This document shows positions 51,166 through 62,646 of a DNA stretch of 64,000 bases, in pieces. The translations under genes were made by a program, and so were the position numbers. The notes under the pieces are model-generated. The model worked only from the letters and a program-made list of their open reading frames with translations, had not been told where the DNA came from and did no database searches. Within the stretch, counting starts at the first letter, position 1, and the number at the start of each line of letters is the position of its first letter. The DNA lies in contig NZ_FOKW01000002.1 of NCBI RefSeq assembly GCF_900112205.1, forward strand, positions 1-64,000, given 5' to 3'. The stretch comes from Natronobacterium haloterrestre. GTDB taxonomy: Archaea > Halobacteriota > Halobacteria > Halobacteriales > Natrialbaceae.

Positions 51166-52599
51166 TCAGTCGGCCTGAACCGCTTCTTCGCCCTCGTCGG
51201 CGTCCGCCTCGAGGGCGTCCTCGCGGTAGTGCTCCTCGATGAGGTCCTCGTCGATACGGTTGAGTTCCTCCTTCGGGAGCGTCGACAGCAGATCCCAGCC
51301 GAGCTCGAGCGTCTCGTCGATGTCCCGGTTGGTGTCGTACCCCTGCTGGACGAACTCCGCTTCGAAGCGGTCCGCGAAGTCGAGGAACTTGTTGTCCCGC
51401 TCCGACAGGGCCTCTCGACCGACGATGTTCACGAGGTCGCGCAGGTCCTCACCCTCCGCGTAGGCGGCGTACATCTGGTCGGAGACGTCGCCGTGGTCCT
51501 CGCGGGTCAGACCCTCGCCGATACCGTCGTCCATCAGCCGCGACAGGCTGGGCAGGACGTTGATCGGCGGTTCGATGCCCTGGCTGTTCAAGTCCCGATC
51601 CATCATGATCTGACCCTCGGTGATGTATCCCGTGAGGTCCGGGATCGGGTGGGTGTCGTCGTCGCCGGGCATCGTCAGGATCGGGATCTGGGTGACCGAT
51701 CCGTCCTTGCCTTCGATTCGACCGGCCCGCTCGTAGAGTTGGGCCAGGTCGGTGTACATGTACCCGGGGTAGCCACGGCGGCCCGGGACCTCCTCGCGTG
51801 CGGCACCGATCTCGCGCAGCGCCTCACAGTAGTTGGTCATGTCCGTGAGGATGACCAGCACGTGATAGTCCTTCTCGAAGGCCAGGTACTCGGCCGTGGT
51901 CAAGGCGAGTCGCGGGGTGACCTGCCGTTCGACTGCAGGGTCGTCCGCGAGGTTCATGAAGACGACCGAGCGCTCCAAGGCGCCGGTACGCTCGAAGTCG
52001 TCCATGAACTCGTTTGCCTCTTCCTGGGTGATCCCCATCGCGCCGAAGATGACTGCGAACTCGGAGCCGTCGCCTTCGCCTTCCTCTTCTTCCGGCACCG
52101 TCGCCTGGCGGGCGATCTGCAGCGCGAGTTCGTTGTGGGGCAGCCCGGAGCCGGAGAAGATCGGCAGCTTCTGGCCACGAACCAGCGTGTTCATGCCGTC
52201 GATGGCCGAGACGCCGGTCTGGATGAATTCTTCGGGGTACTCACGCGAGTAGGGGTTGATCGCCTCGCCGACGATGTCCTGTCGCTTGTCGGGGACGATC
52301 TCCGGGCCGTCGTCGATCGGGTTCCCGGAACCGTCCAGCACCCGTCCGAGCAGATCCTCGGTGACGGGCATCTTCATCGTCTCGCCCAGGAAGCGAACGG
52401 AGGCGTTGCGGTCGATACCGCCCGTCCCTTCGAACACCTGGATCGAGACGATCCCCTCGCTCGATTCCAGTACCTGTCCGCGCAGGGTCTCGCCCTGTGG
52501 CGTCTCGATCTCGACGATCTCGTCGTACCCGACGGGCTCGTCGACCTCGGCGAACACCAGCGGACCGCTGATTTCCGTGATAGTCTGGTACTCTTTCAT
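51166..52599 (-). CDS. atpB: A-type ATP synthase subunit B
   Basis: 477 residues. [20 protein letters not shown] begins the N-terminal beta barrel, [20 protein letters not shown] the nucleotide-binding region without a P-loop, and LARLY-like [20 protein letters not shown] the conserved later part. B is the non-catalytic stator-like head subunit alternating with A. The gene begins 2 bp after atpA stops. Confidence 0.97.
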   Translation of the reverse strand: MKEYQTITEISGPLVFAEVDEPVGYDEIVEIETPQGETLRGQVLESSEGIVSIQVFEGTGGIDRNASVRFLGETMKMPVTEDLLGRVLDGSGNPIDDGPEIVPDKRQDIVGEAINPYSREYPEEFIQTGVSAIDGMNTLVRGQKLPIFSGSGLPHNELALQIARQATVPEEEEGEGDGSEFAVIFGAMGITQEEANEFMDDFERTGALERSVVFMNLADDPAVERQVTPRLALTTAEYLAFEKDYHVLVILTDMTNYCEALREIGAAREEVPGRRGYPGYMYTDLAQLYERAGRIEGKDGSVTQIPILTMPGDDDTHPIPDLTGYITEGQIMMDRDLNSQGIEPPINVLPSLSRLMDDGIGEGLTREDHGDVSDQMYAAYAEGEDLRDLVNIVGREALSERDNKFLDFADRFEAEFVQQGYDTNRDIDETLELGWDLLSTLPKEELNRIDEDLIEEHYREDALEADADEGEEAVQAD

Positions 52600-52601
52600 C
52601 G

Positions 52602-54365
<1,764 letters not shown>

Positions 54366-54368
54366 AGT

Positions 54369-54701
54369 TTAGCTGTCTTCGTCCTCTTCCATCAGGTCGA
54401 TACCGATCGCTCGCTTGATCTGGTCGCGCAGCCCGCCGCCACCGGTGCCGCTCCCGATGGTCACGACGACCGGCTCGACGCTCGTCTCGACGTTCTGTCG
54501 AACGCCCCGCGAGAGGTAGTCGAGGTCGTCGTCGTGCATGACGACGATCCCGACGCCCTCGTCCTCGAGTACGTCGGTCACCGCATCGTCTAGCTCGGCG
54601 TCTTTCTCCTCGTCCGGGACGTTCTCGAACCGGCGAACGCCGGCGAGACGGAAGCCGGTCGTGAACTCCGGACTGCCGACGACCGCGATTTCCTGGCTCA
54701 T
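54369..54701 (-). CDS. atpF: A-type ATP synthase subunit F
   Basis: 110 residues. MSQEIAVVGSPEFTTGFRLA and VTDVLEDEGVGIVVMHDDDL match subunit F, a small Rossmann-like central-stalk protein that binds subunit D. It overlaps atpC by four bases and lies 3 bp before atpA. Confidence 0.93.
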   Translation of the reverse strand: MSQEIAVVGSPEFTTGFRLAGVRRFENVPDEEKDAELDDAVTDVLEDEGVGIVVMHDDDLDYLSRGVRQNVETSVEPVVVTIGSGTGGGGLRDQIKRAIGIDLMEEDEDS

Positions 54702-55798
54702 AGGATCACCAGCTCCTCTTCGATCTCGCTCTCGTCGAGTCCGACCTCTCGGCCGCGCGCGATCGCGCGGATGTTCTCGACCTCGCGCTCTTTCGCGAGG
54801 ATGTACGACAGCACGGCCGAGACCGAGACCGGGTAGATGCTCGAGAGCGTATCGGAGTACTGGAGCAACGCAGCATCCACTGCGTGCTCGAACTGGATAA
54901 GGCTGTCAGCATCGCGCAGCCGATCCAGTGCTCCCGAGAGTCGATCCCCGTATCGCTTGTTCTCGGCGATGTGATCGATCAGTTCGTCGTAATCCGCGAC
55001 GAGGCGGTTCAGCTCCGACTCCTCGAACAGGACGCCGCCCTCGATGTAGTAGCTGGCTGGATCGAGGTCGGCCCCGCTTCGTGCGAGCCGCAGTGCGTTG
55101 CGGGCGTTGCGGAAGTCGATCTCGGCCTGGAGGAACTCGATGTAGCGCGCTTCCGGGCCCTCCTGGGGCTGTTCCTGGCCCGGCGGACGGCTGACGTCCT
55201 CGAGCAGGCGTTCGTAGAACGCCCGGTCGAGGGCGTTCTCGAGCGGCACGAGCGCGCCGGTCTCCTCGAACTCCTCGTAGGCCGCCATGAGCGGCTCGTA
55301 GTAGGTGGTTCGGGAGAGCATCTCGATCGCGTCCTCGATTTCGTCGGCCTCCATGAGCCGATCGAGGGTGCGATCGTCGAGTTCGCCGGCGCGGATGAGG
55401 TCCGTCTGGTACTCCTCGGGATCGGTATCGGTGTAGATCCCGCGAATGATCGTCTTGAGGTTCCAGACGTCGAACTTCCGGAGATATCGGGCGATGAGGT
55501 CGTACAGCCGACCCTCGGACCAGTCGAGCAGATCCTGGAAGTGCTTCGCGAGGTTCCGGTTGAGGGCGTGCTCGATCAGGTCGACGCCCGAAAAGCGCGT
55601 TCCGAGTTCGTTGATCTCGCGTTCGTACTCCGATTCCTCCATGAACCGCGCGATCCCGCTCGGCCCCATCCGGATCAGCTTCCGATAGTCCTCGTCCGCA
55701 AACAGCGACGCTCGGCGCGAACGGACGCGACCGACGACGTACTCCGGATTCGACGCACCGAGAGTCCCGGATTCCGGATTCGAGCCACTCGCGTTCAT
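54698..55798 (-). CDS. atpC: A-type ATP synthase subunit C
   Basis: 366 residues, all-helical, with the V-ATPase d/C pattern: VGRVRSRRASLFADEDYRKL, FDVWNLKTIIRGIYTDTDPE, and SVSAVLSYILAKEREVENIR at the C-terminus. Subunit C couples the rotor ring to the central stalk. Overlaps atpE and atpF by four bases each. Confidence 0.95.
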   Translation of the reverse strand: MNASGSNPESGTLGASNPEYVVGRVRSRRASLFADEDYRKLIRMGPSGIARFMEESEYEREINELGTRFSGVDLIEHALNRNLAKHFQDLLDWSEGRLYDLIARYLRKFDVWNLKTIIRGIYTDTDPEEYQTDLIRAGELDDRTLDRLMEADEIEDAIEMLSRTTYYEPLMAAYEEFEETGALVPLENALDRAFYERLLEDVSRPPGQEQPQEGPEARYIEFLQAEIDFRNARNALRLARSGADLDPASYYIEGGVLFEESELNRLVADYDELIDHIAENKRYGDRLSGALDRLRDADSLIQFEHAVDAALLQYSDTLSSIYPVSVSAVLSYILAKEREVENIRAIARGREVGLDESEIEEELVIL

Positions 55799-56382
55799 TG
55801 CTCGAAGAGTCGGTTACTGATCTCCCGGAGGTTGTCTTCCCACACGTCCTCGAGCACGGAGTCGAAGGTGTTGTTGACTCGAACGCGGGAGCCCTCGCTC
55901 TCGACGACGACGCCGCCGAGACAATCGTACTCGCCGGCGTACTCGTAGTCGTCGTACTCGGCGTCCTCGAGGATCGACTCGATCAGCTCGCGGTCGCCCT
56001 CGCGACCGTAAACGCTGACGTCGTCGCCGTCGTCGAACTCGACGCTTGCGGCCTCGAGGAGGGCGCGAGTCAGTTCCTCGCGGCTGTCCCCTTCGAGGGT
56101 GGCGAGCTCGTCTTCGACCTGCTCGTGGACGTCCTCGAGGACGTCGCGACGAGCCTCCAGGCGCTTCTGTTTCGCCTCCAGTTTGGCGCTGGAGAGACGC
56201 TGTTCGCGCAGTTGCTCGATCTCGCGCTCGACGTCTCGCTCGGCGCTCTCGACGATCTCCTCGGCGTCCGCTTGCGCGGCCGATTCGATCTCCTCGGCGC
56301 GAGCCTCGCCCTCGTTACGGATTTCCTCCGCACGCGCGTGGGCCTCTTCTCGAATGTCTTCTACGACTGTGTCCAAACTCAT
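55795..56382 (-). CDS. atpE: A-type ATP synthase subunit E
   Basis: 195 residues. A long N-terminal coiled coil (AHARAEEIRNEGEARAEEIE) and a C-terminal globular part (LGGVVVESEGSRVRVNNTFD) are the typical peripheral stalk subunit E; it pairs with subunit H. Lies 21 bp downstream of atpK. Confidence 0.94.
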   Translation of the reverse strand: MSLDTVVEDIREEAHARAEEIRNEGEARAEEIESAAQADAEEIVESAERDVEREIEQLREQRLSSAKLEAKQKRLEARRDVLEDVHEQVEDELATLEGDSREELTRALLEAASVEFDDGDDVSVYGREGDRELIESILEDAEYDDYEYAGEYDCLGGVVVESEGSRVRVNNTFDSVLEDVWEDNLREISNRLFEQ

Positions 56383-56403
56383 TGGTGGGAGAAAGGGGGG
56401 TGG

Positions 56404-56667
56404 TTATTGGACCAGGAAGATGGCGACGATCGCGAAAATGACGAGCGTCTCCGGGAGAACCGTCATGACAATCCCGGGGACGAACATGTCGTCGTCTTCG
56501 GCGATCGCGCCGACGGCGGCAGCCCCGATACCACGCTCGGCGTAACCTGCGGCGAGCGCCGAGAGACCGACGGCGAGTGCCGCGGCACCGATGTCGGTGA
56601 GGAAGGGGGATTCTTCGACGGTTTCCTGCAGTACAAGGCCGGTCGTATCCGCTAGGGCTTCGATCAT
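56404..56667 (-). CDS. atpK: A-type ATP synthase subunit K (c-ring proteolipid)
   Basis: 87 residues with two hairpin TM helices: IGAAALAVGLSALAAGYAER and VMTVLPETLVIFAIVAIFL. The ion-binding carboxylate Glu is in VLPETLVIF on the second helix. The small ring subunit carries protons or Na+; the QQ-type Na+ motif is not obvious here, so protons are likely. First gene of the K-E-C-F-A-B set. Confidence 0.93.
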   Translation of the reverse strand: MIEALADTTGLVLQETVEESPFLTDIGAAALAVGLSALAAGYAERGIGAAAVGAIAEDDDMFVPGIVMTVLPETLVIFAIVAIFLVQ

Positions 56668-57005
56668 GGTTAGACGTGTTGTGAGTTCGATTGCTCCGAA
56701 CAGCCGTATCTGGCCCTGCCCTCCCCATAAAACTCTCGAAAAAATCCGATATGGATAAACGATAGCAGCCAGCGCCGCGGATCTCCGACGGGCTAGTCAA
56801 TATAATGTCCTTATATGTCGACCGTCGTCGAACGGTCGGCTGTCGCCCCCTGGAGCGGACGGTTCCCGAAAGCGTGAAATCGGAACCGACGGCGATGGGT
56901 GTGGTCAGTGTTGCGCCGTCGCTACCGTGTCGGCGATCGATAGAAGAGACGAGACCGCCGCGAGTTGCGAGCGGCAGGCCGAGGGTCAGTCGACGGGCCT
57001 CGTCG
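56668..57005. other. Gap between atpI and atpK with promoter
   Basis: 338 bp with no gene. Near atpK it contains the TATA-like GAGTTTTATG (minus, 56726-56735), and further out an AT-rich TATAATGTCCTTATATG at 56801-56817. Frames here have no family resemblance. In haloarchaea such as Haloferax the atp genes are closely packed, so this gap suggests a separate transcript for K-E-C-F-A-B. Confidence 0.5.
56726..56735 (-). promoter_or_regulatory. TATA-like box upstream of atpK
   Basis: GAGTTTTATG on the minus strand, about 60 bp before the atpK ATG, would give a leader of about 35 nt. Read from sequence only. Confidence 0.5.
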
Positions 57006-59291
57006 TCAGTCGGCAGGTTGGGTGTCGGTCTCCTCGTGACCGAACGGATCGTACTCCTCGCCGCCGCCTTCGTAGAACTTCTGGAAGAACTCCACGTACT
57101 CGAGGCGGAGCATCTGGATCCCTGCCGCGGTAATCCCCAGCAGGAGGACCAGAACGTGCCCGAACACGAACACGAGGATGGCAAGCGGGATGCCGATCCA
57201 CATCGGGTCCATCCAGATCAGACCGACGAAGTCCTGTTCGTAGCCGGTCACGTCGTACGTCGGGAGGTTGAACACGGTGTACCCGTGGTCAGTGTAGCCG
57301 CCGAACACGAGCAGGTTCACCGCGAACGCCATCCCGGCTTTCGCGAGTAGGACGGCGACCAGCCGCAGGTACGAGAGGACGTGGCCGAACGCCCACGCCG
57401 GAATCTCGAAGACGCCCGAGATCCCCTCGCCGATGCCGACCATCACGGCGCCGACGAAGAAGGCCACGATCGCCGCGAGACCGACGGCCTCCGGCACGAC
57501 GGCGTAGTTTGCGACGAAATCCGGCTTCTGAGAGACCGCGTGGCCACTGAAGATCCAGACGAACAGCCCGTTCATCGTGAGGATCCACGAAAGCCGTTCG
57601 TAGACTGCGGCCTTGAGGCCGTGGCTGAGTTCGTTGATGAAGCCCAGGATCAATCCGATGTTGAGGTGGATCAGGCCGAAGACCAGGCTGAAGACGATCC
57701 ACAGCATCGCCCACTCGGTCGACTGCAGGCCCTTGTCGAGCGTATCCATGAACAGGTACGTCGACAGGACGCTGTGGATCCCTTCGGGCATCCAGTACTC
57801 GATGTGGACGCCGAACATCTCGTCGTACAGCCAGCCGAACAGCACCGTGAATCCGCCGGCCCAGAGACCGATCGTCCCGACCGCCTTGCCGGCGTCGGAG
57901 TCGAAGGCCTTCCAGGCGCCATAGCCCATCAGCATGTACAGCAGGCCGTAGCCGATGTCACCGATCATGTACCCGAACGCGAACGGGTACGTGAGGAAGA
58001 CCAGCACCGTCGGGTCGAGTTCGCTGTACTTGGGCTGGGCGACCATCTTGACCAGCAACTCGAACGGCTTGGCCGGCGTGATGTTGTCCAGAATCACCGG
58101 CGGCTCGTCGTCCATGGTAACGGCCCCGCTACCGTGGCCGTCAGCCCGGACGCCGCCGTCGGTCGCGGCTTTGCGCTCGACCGGCTCTTCGTCCTCGTCG
58201 GGTTCGGCGGTCGGACCCGTCTCGGCTTCGGTCTCCTCGCCGCCCTCACCGTCACCGCTTCCGGTGTGGGCTTCAGCACCGTGCTCGTACTCGTCGTAGT
58301 CGGCCTGTTCGAGTTCCTCGATCTCGACGCTGTCCCCGACGGTCTCCCGCAGGGCGCTGACGAGTCGGTCGTACTCCGAGCGGGGCAGCCACCCTTCGGC
58401 GATAAAGGCCCGTTCGCTCGTCGCGAACTGGAGCGGCGCCTCCGCCCGCTGGACCTCGATCGAGAGCCGTCCCTCGAGCGTCTGGAGGAACTCGCCGTGT
58501 GCCGCCGCGATCTCGTCGAGTTCTGCGTCGATGCTCTCGATCTCGGATTCGAGTTCGCGCTTGCGCGACTCGAGGTCGGAGACGTACGCGTCGGGGCTCT
58601 GGTCCGTGTCGGGCACCTCGTGGCGAGTGAAGTCGACGCCGACGATAGCATCGCCCACGAAATCGGGGTCGGCGTCGTCGGTCGGGGCGGCCACGATGGC
58701 CACGACGTCGCCGCCGGTAAACGTCTCGAACGCCCGCACGTCGTCGGACGCCTCGAGCGCGTCGTCGATCTCGTCGACCGACCCTTCGCCGACGACGACG
58801 TCGACCGAGTCGTATCCCGACAGCAGGTCGAGGTCGATTCCGAGTTCGGCGAACGGAGCGATGCGATCGATCCGGTCCGTGACGTCCCGGAGTTCCGCCT
58901 CGACGTCGCTGCGCTGGTCGTCGAGTTCGTTGACCCGCGTGCGGACCTCCTCGAGGTGGGCCTCCCAGTCGTCGTCGACCTGTCCCAGCGGCGTCGCCGA
59001 CGTGTCCTCGTCCAGGTCCGGAACGGGGGCGACGACCTCGGCGGCCTGCTGACCCGCGGTCTTGGTGTCTTCGTCCAGATCGAGCGTGCTCTCGAGGGCC
59101 CGGACGGTCACCAGTTTCTCGGAGGCGTCGTCGGCCCCCTCGATCGGGCTCCCGTTGTCGAACCCCTCCCACGAGCCGTCGTAGTCCGAGAGGTGGACCA
59201 GGTTCAGGTCGTGGACCGTCTCGATGACCGTGGGCATGACGCCCTTGGAGCCGGTCACCGAGACCTTGCTCATCTTCTCAGGTCTGAGCAT
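57006..59291 (-). CDS. atpI: A-type ATP synthase subunit I (a-subunit)
   Basis: 761 residues. The N-terminal half is cytoplasmic (coiled coil and two lobes); an acidic insert at about 345-390 (EGGEETEAETGPTAEPDEDE) is typical of haloarchaea. The C-terminal half has about eight TM helices (FLTYPFAFGYMIGDIGYGLL; GFIDELSHG-like INELSHGLKAAVYERL) and the essential Arg region in VLSYLRLVAVLLAKAGMAFA, the proton-path segment. It overlaps atpH by 14 bp. Confidence 0.95.
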   Translation of the reverse strand: MLRPEKMSKVSVTGSKGVMPTVIETVHDLNLVHLSDYDGSWEGFDNGSPIEGADDASEKLVTVRALESTLDLDEDTKTAGQQAAEVVAPVPDLDEDTSATPLGQVDDDWEAHLEEVRTRVNELDDQRSDVEAELRDVTDRIDRIAPFAELGIDLDLLSGYDSVDVVVGEGSVDEIDDALEASDDVRAFETFTGGDVVAIVAAPTDDADPDFVGDAIVGVDFTRHEVPDTDQSPDAYVSDLESRKRELESEIESIDAELDEIAAAHGEFLQTLEGRLSIEVQRAEAPLQFATSERAFIAEGWLPRSEYDRLVSALRETVGDSVEIEELEQADYDEYEHGAEAHTGSGDGEGGEETEAETGPTAEPDEDEEPVERKAATDGGVRADGHGSGAVTMDDEPPVILDNITPAKPFELLVKMVAQPKYSELDPTVLVFLTYPFAFGYMIGDIGYGLLYMLMGYGAWKAFDSDAGKAVGTIGLWAGGFTVLFGWLYDEMFGVHIEYWMPEGIHSVLSTYLFMDTLDKGLQSTEWAMLWIVFSLVFGLIHLNIGLILGFINELSHGLKAAVYERLSWILTMNGLFVWIFSGHAVSQKPDFVANYAVVPEAVGLAAIVAFFVGAVMVGIGEGISGVFEIPAWAFGHVLSYLRLVAVLLAKAGMAFAVNLLVFGGYTDHGYTVFNLPTYDVTGYEQDFVGLIWMDPMWIGIPLAILVFVFGHVLVLLLGITAAGIQMLRLEYVEFFQKFYEGGGEEYDPFGHEETDTQPAD

Positions 59292-59610
59292 GGACGTCCT
59301 CCTGGAACAGGGAGACGACGTAGTCGGTTACCTCGTCGATCCGATCTTCGGCCTGTCCGGCGAGTTCTTCCCGTTCCTGCTCGCCTTCCTCGAGGATCCG
59401 TTCGCACTCCTCGTCGATTTCGTCGCGCGCCTCCTCGAGTTGGCGCTCTTTGAGTTCCTGTGCCTCTCGTTGCGCGTCCGTGCGAATTTCCTCGGCTCGT
59501 TCCCGGGCCTCGGCTATTCGCTCGTCGCGCTCTTGCTCCGCCTCTGCGACGATCTCGTCGGCCTCTTGCTCCGCCGACTTAATTCGTTCGAGAACCTGTG
59601 GCCTCGGCAT
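59278..59610 (-). CDS. atpH: A-type ATP synthase subunit H
   Basis: 110 residues, almost entirely charged coiled coil: LERIKSAEQEADEIVAEAEQ and RAEEIRTDAQREAQELKERQ, ending with VTDYVVSLFQEDVHA. Subunit H forms the peripheral stalk with E. First gene of the atp set; its promoter should lie in the 233-bp gap at 59611-59843, shared with the divergent methyltransferase gene. Confidence 0.93.
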   Translation of the reverse strand: MPRPQVLERIKSAEQEADEIVAEAEQERDERIAEARERAEEIRTDAQREAQELKERQLEEARDEIDEECERILEEGEQEREELAGQAEDRIDEVTDYVVSLFQEDVHAQT

Positions 59611-59843
59611 ACTCTAAGCAAGCGAACGTTTGAAAGAGCGCGTATATGGTAGTTGCGAAACCACCTCGCCGACCGCGATGTCCCGACGCCGGTATGGGTC
59701 GATTACTCCGATCCCGGTCGAAGGTGTTCGACTCCCGGGACCCGGGAGTCGGAACGACGACCGGTCGCCGCGTCGACCACAGAGCCACAGTCCCGCCGAC
59801 TGGAACAGTAGACATATCCCGATCGGATCGCAATCCCTGAGTA

Positions 59844-60467
59844 ATGGGAATCCTCGAGAACAAGGCCAGGGCCCGGCTGTTCTACAAGTACCTCTCGAAG
59901 GTGTACGATCAGGTCAACCCGTTCATCTGGAACGAGGAGATGCGCGCCGACGCCCTCGAGTTGCTCGAGTTCGAGGACGACATGACCGTCCTCGACGTCG
60001 GCTGTGGCACCGGCTTCGCGACCGAAGGGCTGCTCGAACACGTCGACGAGGTGTACGGGCTCGACCAGAGCCGCCACCAGCTCGAGCAGGCCTACGAGAA
60101 GTTCGGCAAACGCGCGCCGCCGGTCCACTTCCACCGCGGCGACGCCGAACGCCTGCCGTTCGCGACCGATACGTTCGACGTCGTCTGGTCGTCGGGCTCG
60201 ATCGAGTACTGGCCGAACCCGATCCTCGCGCTCCGGGAGTTCCGCCGCGTGCTGAAACCCGGCGGACAGGTACTGGTCGTCGGCCCCAACTACCCCGACA
60301 GTTTCCTCGCTCAGCGGCTCGCGGACTCGATAATGCTGTTTTACGACGAGTACGAGGCTGACGCGATGTTCAAACGGGCCGGCTTCGAGGACGTGAAACA
60401 CGCCTTCATGGGACCGTCCTACGATCCCGACGTTGCGATCACGACGGTCGGTCGCGCGCCGGAGTAA
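59844..60467 (+). CDS. SAM-dependent methyltransferase (UbiE/MenG-like)
   Basis: 207 residues. Motif I is MTVLDVGCGTGFATEGLLEH, motif II acidic turn VYGLDQSRHQLEQA, then RGDAERLPFATDTFDVVWSS and LKPGGQVLVVGPNYPDS. The region YKYLSKVYDQVNPFIW is like UbiE/MenG quinone methyltransferases. In haloarchaea this gene often sits next to the atp genes, so a menaquinone-related role is plausible but unproven. Substrate not assigned. Confidence 0.82.
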   Translation: MGILENKARARLFYKYLSKVYDQVNPFIWNEEMRADALELLEFEDDMTVLDVGCGTGFATEGLLEHVDEVYGLDQSRHQLEQAYEKFGKRAPPVHFHRGDAERLPFATDTFDVVWSSGSIEYWPNPILALREFRRVLKPGGQVLVVGPNYPDSFLAQRLADSIMLFYDEYEADAMFKRAGFEDVKHAFMGPSYDPDVAITTVGRAPE

Positions 60468-60556
60468 CGACTCTCGTACGGTTTACCGTCGGTCAGTTCC
60501 GGCCCACCCGTGACCCGGGCGACGGTTGCGCCGGTCCATCGGGACAGGGATCCGTC

Positions 60557-61099
60557 TCAGGCCGTCGCCTCGAGTTCCGCGAGGAGTCGCCCGTCGACGA
60601 CCAGCCCGACGTTCACCGTGTCGCCGGCTTCGATCGTCGGATCGTTCGTCTCGGCCACCCGAAAGCCCGCGCGCTCGCCGGCCCGCCACTGCGGACTCGC
60701 CTCCGCGTTGAACGGTCCCGTCGGCGCGCCGTCGAACCCCACAGCGCCGACGAACGGCACCGGCGGCTGTTCGGACAGTTCCTCGCCGTCGACGGCCACC
60801 GTCAGGGAGAGTTCCCGGACGTCGATAGCGTCGCCGGTCACGTGCTCGATGGTGATTTCGGATCCTCCGCCGTCGGTCGTGAGTTCGAACGCGGCCATCG
60901 TCGGGGCCTCGACTGGCCCCGTGACGAAACCGACGGCGATCACCGCGACGAGACAGATCGTGATTCCGACCAGGAGGACTGTCCCGAGGAGCGGACTGAT
61001 ACCTCGATCTCCCCATTCGCCGCGTTCGCACACGTTCCGTGGTTGGCGACCGGGATGCTGGTCGAGATCAGCCCTCCGGGGACGCGATGACTGTGCCAC
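60557..61099 (-). CDS. Archaeal type IV pilin-like protein
   Basis: 180 residues from a GTG. The pilin N-terminal domain is DRGISPLLGTVLLVGITICL, with class III signal-like RG before the hydrophobic helix (prepilin peptidase site). A beta-rich head follows (AAFELTTDGGGSEITIEHVT; LSLTVAVDGEELSEQPP). A TATA box TATATAAA (61123-61130) lies about 25 bp before the GTG, so the gene is leaderless. No pilus assembly genes are near; the long 30-residue lead before the site is unusual. Confidence 0.82.
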   Translation of the reverse strand: MAQSSRPRRADLDQHPGRQPRNVCERGEWGDRGISPLLGTVLLVGITICLVAVIAVGFVTGPVEAPTMAAFELTTDGGGSEITIEHVTGDAIDVRELSLTVAVDGEELSEQPPVPFVGAVGFDGAPTGPFNAEASPQWRAGERAGFRVAETNDPTIEAGDTVNVGLVVDGRLLAELEATA

Positions 61100-61122
61100 G
61101 GAGCGTTCTGCTCCCCTGTTAC

Positions 61123-61130
61123 TATATAAA
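61123..61130 (-). promoter_or_regulatory. TATA box of the pilin-like gene
   Basis: TATATAAA (plus orientation), about 24-31 bp before the GTG at 61099 on the minus strand. This is why I accept the GTG start. Confidence 0.55.
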
Positions 61131-61226
61131 CCGAAGTAATGACGGGTGGATTATGGGTTCCGGTCGCCTCCGCCCGAGAATCCCCGCGAACGGCCGTTCA
61201 ACAGGCCACGGTGGGGCTGGAGTCAC

Positions 61227-62495
61227 TCATCCCTCTTCGCCCTCGACCCCGTCGTTTTCGACCGTCGGACTGATTGCTCGAGTCGACGTCTCTACTCCGA
61301 GTTCGTAGTCGTCGGTCGGCGGGACGTACCAGAGCGTACCGTCCTCAGCATCGGTTTCGCCGATTTCGACGCCGTCAATGGAGATCGTCGCCCGTTGTGG
61401 ATCGCCGCTCGAGGATTCGCGGACCGTGATCTCCGCCGGACCGTCGGCCGGTGTCTCGTTCAACGTGAGCTCGAGTCCGGCTTCACTCCACTGGTCTTCG
61501 GCGGTGATCGGGAGTTCGTCGACCGACAGCTCCTGAATTTCGCGGTAGACGTTCCCGGTCCCGGCGTCGAGGTAGACCTCGAGGTTGCCCTGGTCGTGAA
61601 CGTACTCGAGCCAGTAGAAGTGTCGCTCAGAGCTGTGGTCGTGGAAGGTTGGACTGTCACCGGTCGCTTCCGATGCCCACGGATACAGTTCGTTACTGTG
61701 GTAGAACGACTCGAACTCCCGGAACTGATCGGGTTGAGTGGTATCTCGATTGTCGAACCGAATCGTTTCGACGAGGTACGTCTGGTCTTCGATCGTCGCG
61801 ATGCTGTAGCCGTTCTCGGTGGTCCGAAGCGCAAACTCGTATTCCGTCCCTGGTTGGGTATTCTGCGTCGCAATGGCCAGGTTCGTGCGGGGTTGGGTCT
61901 GATACGCCTCGAGCACCGCGCGATCCGCCCGAAGCTCGTTCCGTGAAAGCGAGTAACCGGATATTCGTCTCGCACGATTCTCTAACTCATCGAGCGCGGC
62001 CTCGAGTTCGTTCGCTTCGTTGTAGCTGCGCAGCAGGGTCTGTGTCAATTCGACGGTCGATCGTTCGCCGTTCGCGTGCGATCGAACTGCCTCGTGTTCG
62101 CGCTCCTCGAGTTCGTCGATCCGATCCTGGATTCGCTCGTGTGCTCGCTCGGCCATCTCTCTGCGTTCGGTCGTATTGGCCTCGGCGAACGCCCCATCCG
62201 ACAGAACGTAGAGTTCGTGATCGATCCGCAGGGCATCGTCGGTACTCGCGAGGCCCAGGCCGAGATCCGATCCGTGCTCGACACGCTCCGTTTCGCCGGC
62301 GTTCGGGAGCGTGAGACGGTTCGTGGTGTTTTCGACCGAGACCGGATCCGAGGGTGCTTGCTGGACGGCGCTCATCTGGTCGGTCGTCCCGACTTCTCCG
62401 TGGGCCCCGCCGCTGGGACCGGCCGCGACGAGGGGCATCGCGAACAGAGAGGACAGGAGAACCGCGGCGAGGACAGCGGGGATCGCGCCCTTCAT
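61227..62495 (-). CDS. Exported DUF7096-like protein
   Basis: The ATG at 62495 gives 422 residues. A signal peptide (AIPAVLAAVLLSSLFAMPLV) is followed by a long helical coiled-coil region (RREMAERAHERIQDRIDELE; ELEAALDELENRARRISGYS) and two beta-rich parts (YEFALRTTENGYSIATIEDQ; GDPQRATISIDGVEIGETD). It resembles the haloarchaeal DUF7096/DUF7094 surface proteins. A TATA box CTTTTATATC (minus, 62517-62526) is about 25 bp before the ATG. Divergent from the membrane HTH gene over 151 bp. Function unknown. Confidence 0.72.
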   Translation of the reverse strand: MKGAIPAVLAAVLLSSLFAMPLVAAGPSGGAHGEVGTTDQMSAVQQAPSDPVSVENTTNRLTLPNAGETERVEHGSDLGLGLASTDDALRIDHELYVLSDGAFAEANTTERREMAERAHERIQDRIDELEEREHEAVRSHANGERSTVELTQTLLRSYNEANELEAALDELENRARRISGYSLSRNELRADRAVLEAYQTQPRTNLAIATQNTQPGTEYEFALRTTENGYSIATIEDQTYLVETIRFDNRDTTQPDQFREFESFYHSNELYPWASEATGDSPTFHDHSSERHFYWLEYVHDQGNLEVYLDAGTGNVYREIQELSVDELPITAEDQWSEAGLELTLNETPADGPAEITVRESSSGDPQRATISIDGVEIGETDAEDGTLWYVPPTDDYELGVETSTRAISPTVENDGVEGEEG

Positions 62496-62516
62496 CGGCC
62501 CACCGTACGGGCTCCT

Positions 62517-62526
62517 GATATAAAAG
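62517..62526 (-). promoter_or_regulatory. TATA box of the DUF7096-like gene
   Basis: CTTTTATATC on the minus strand, 22-31 bp before the ATG at 62495, supporting the chosen start over a 166-codon longer frame. Confidence 0.6.
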
Positions 62527-62646
62527 ACGGTCGCACCCGTCGTAATGAACGTATTCGCCACTCGATCGGCCGTCTGCCGATAGTAAATGGCGTCTTGTCT
62601 TCTATGGAAAGGGTTTTTTCCCCCGGGAAACCACCCGTTGGTAGGT

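Noticed and set aside
57381-59453. 690-residue plus-strand frame opposite atpI
   Set aside because: Shadow of atpI and atpH; composition typical of antisense frames.
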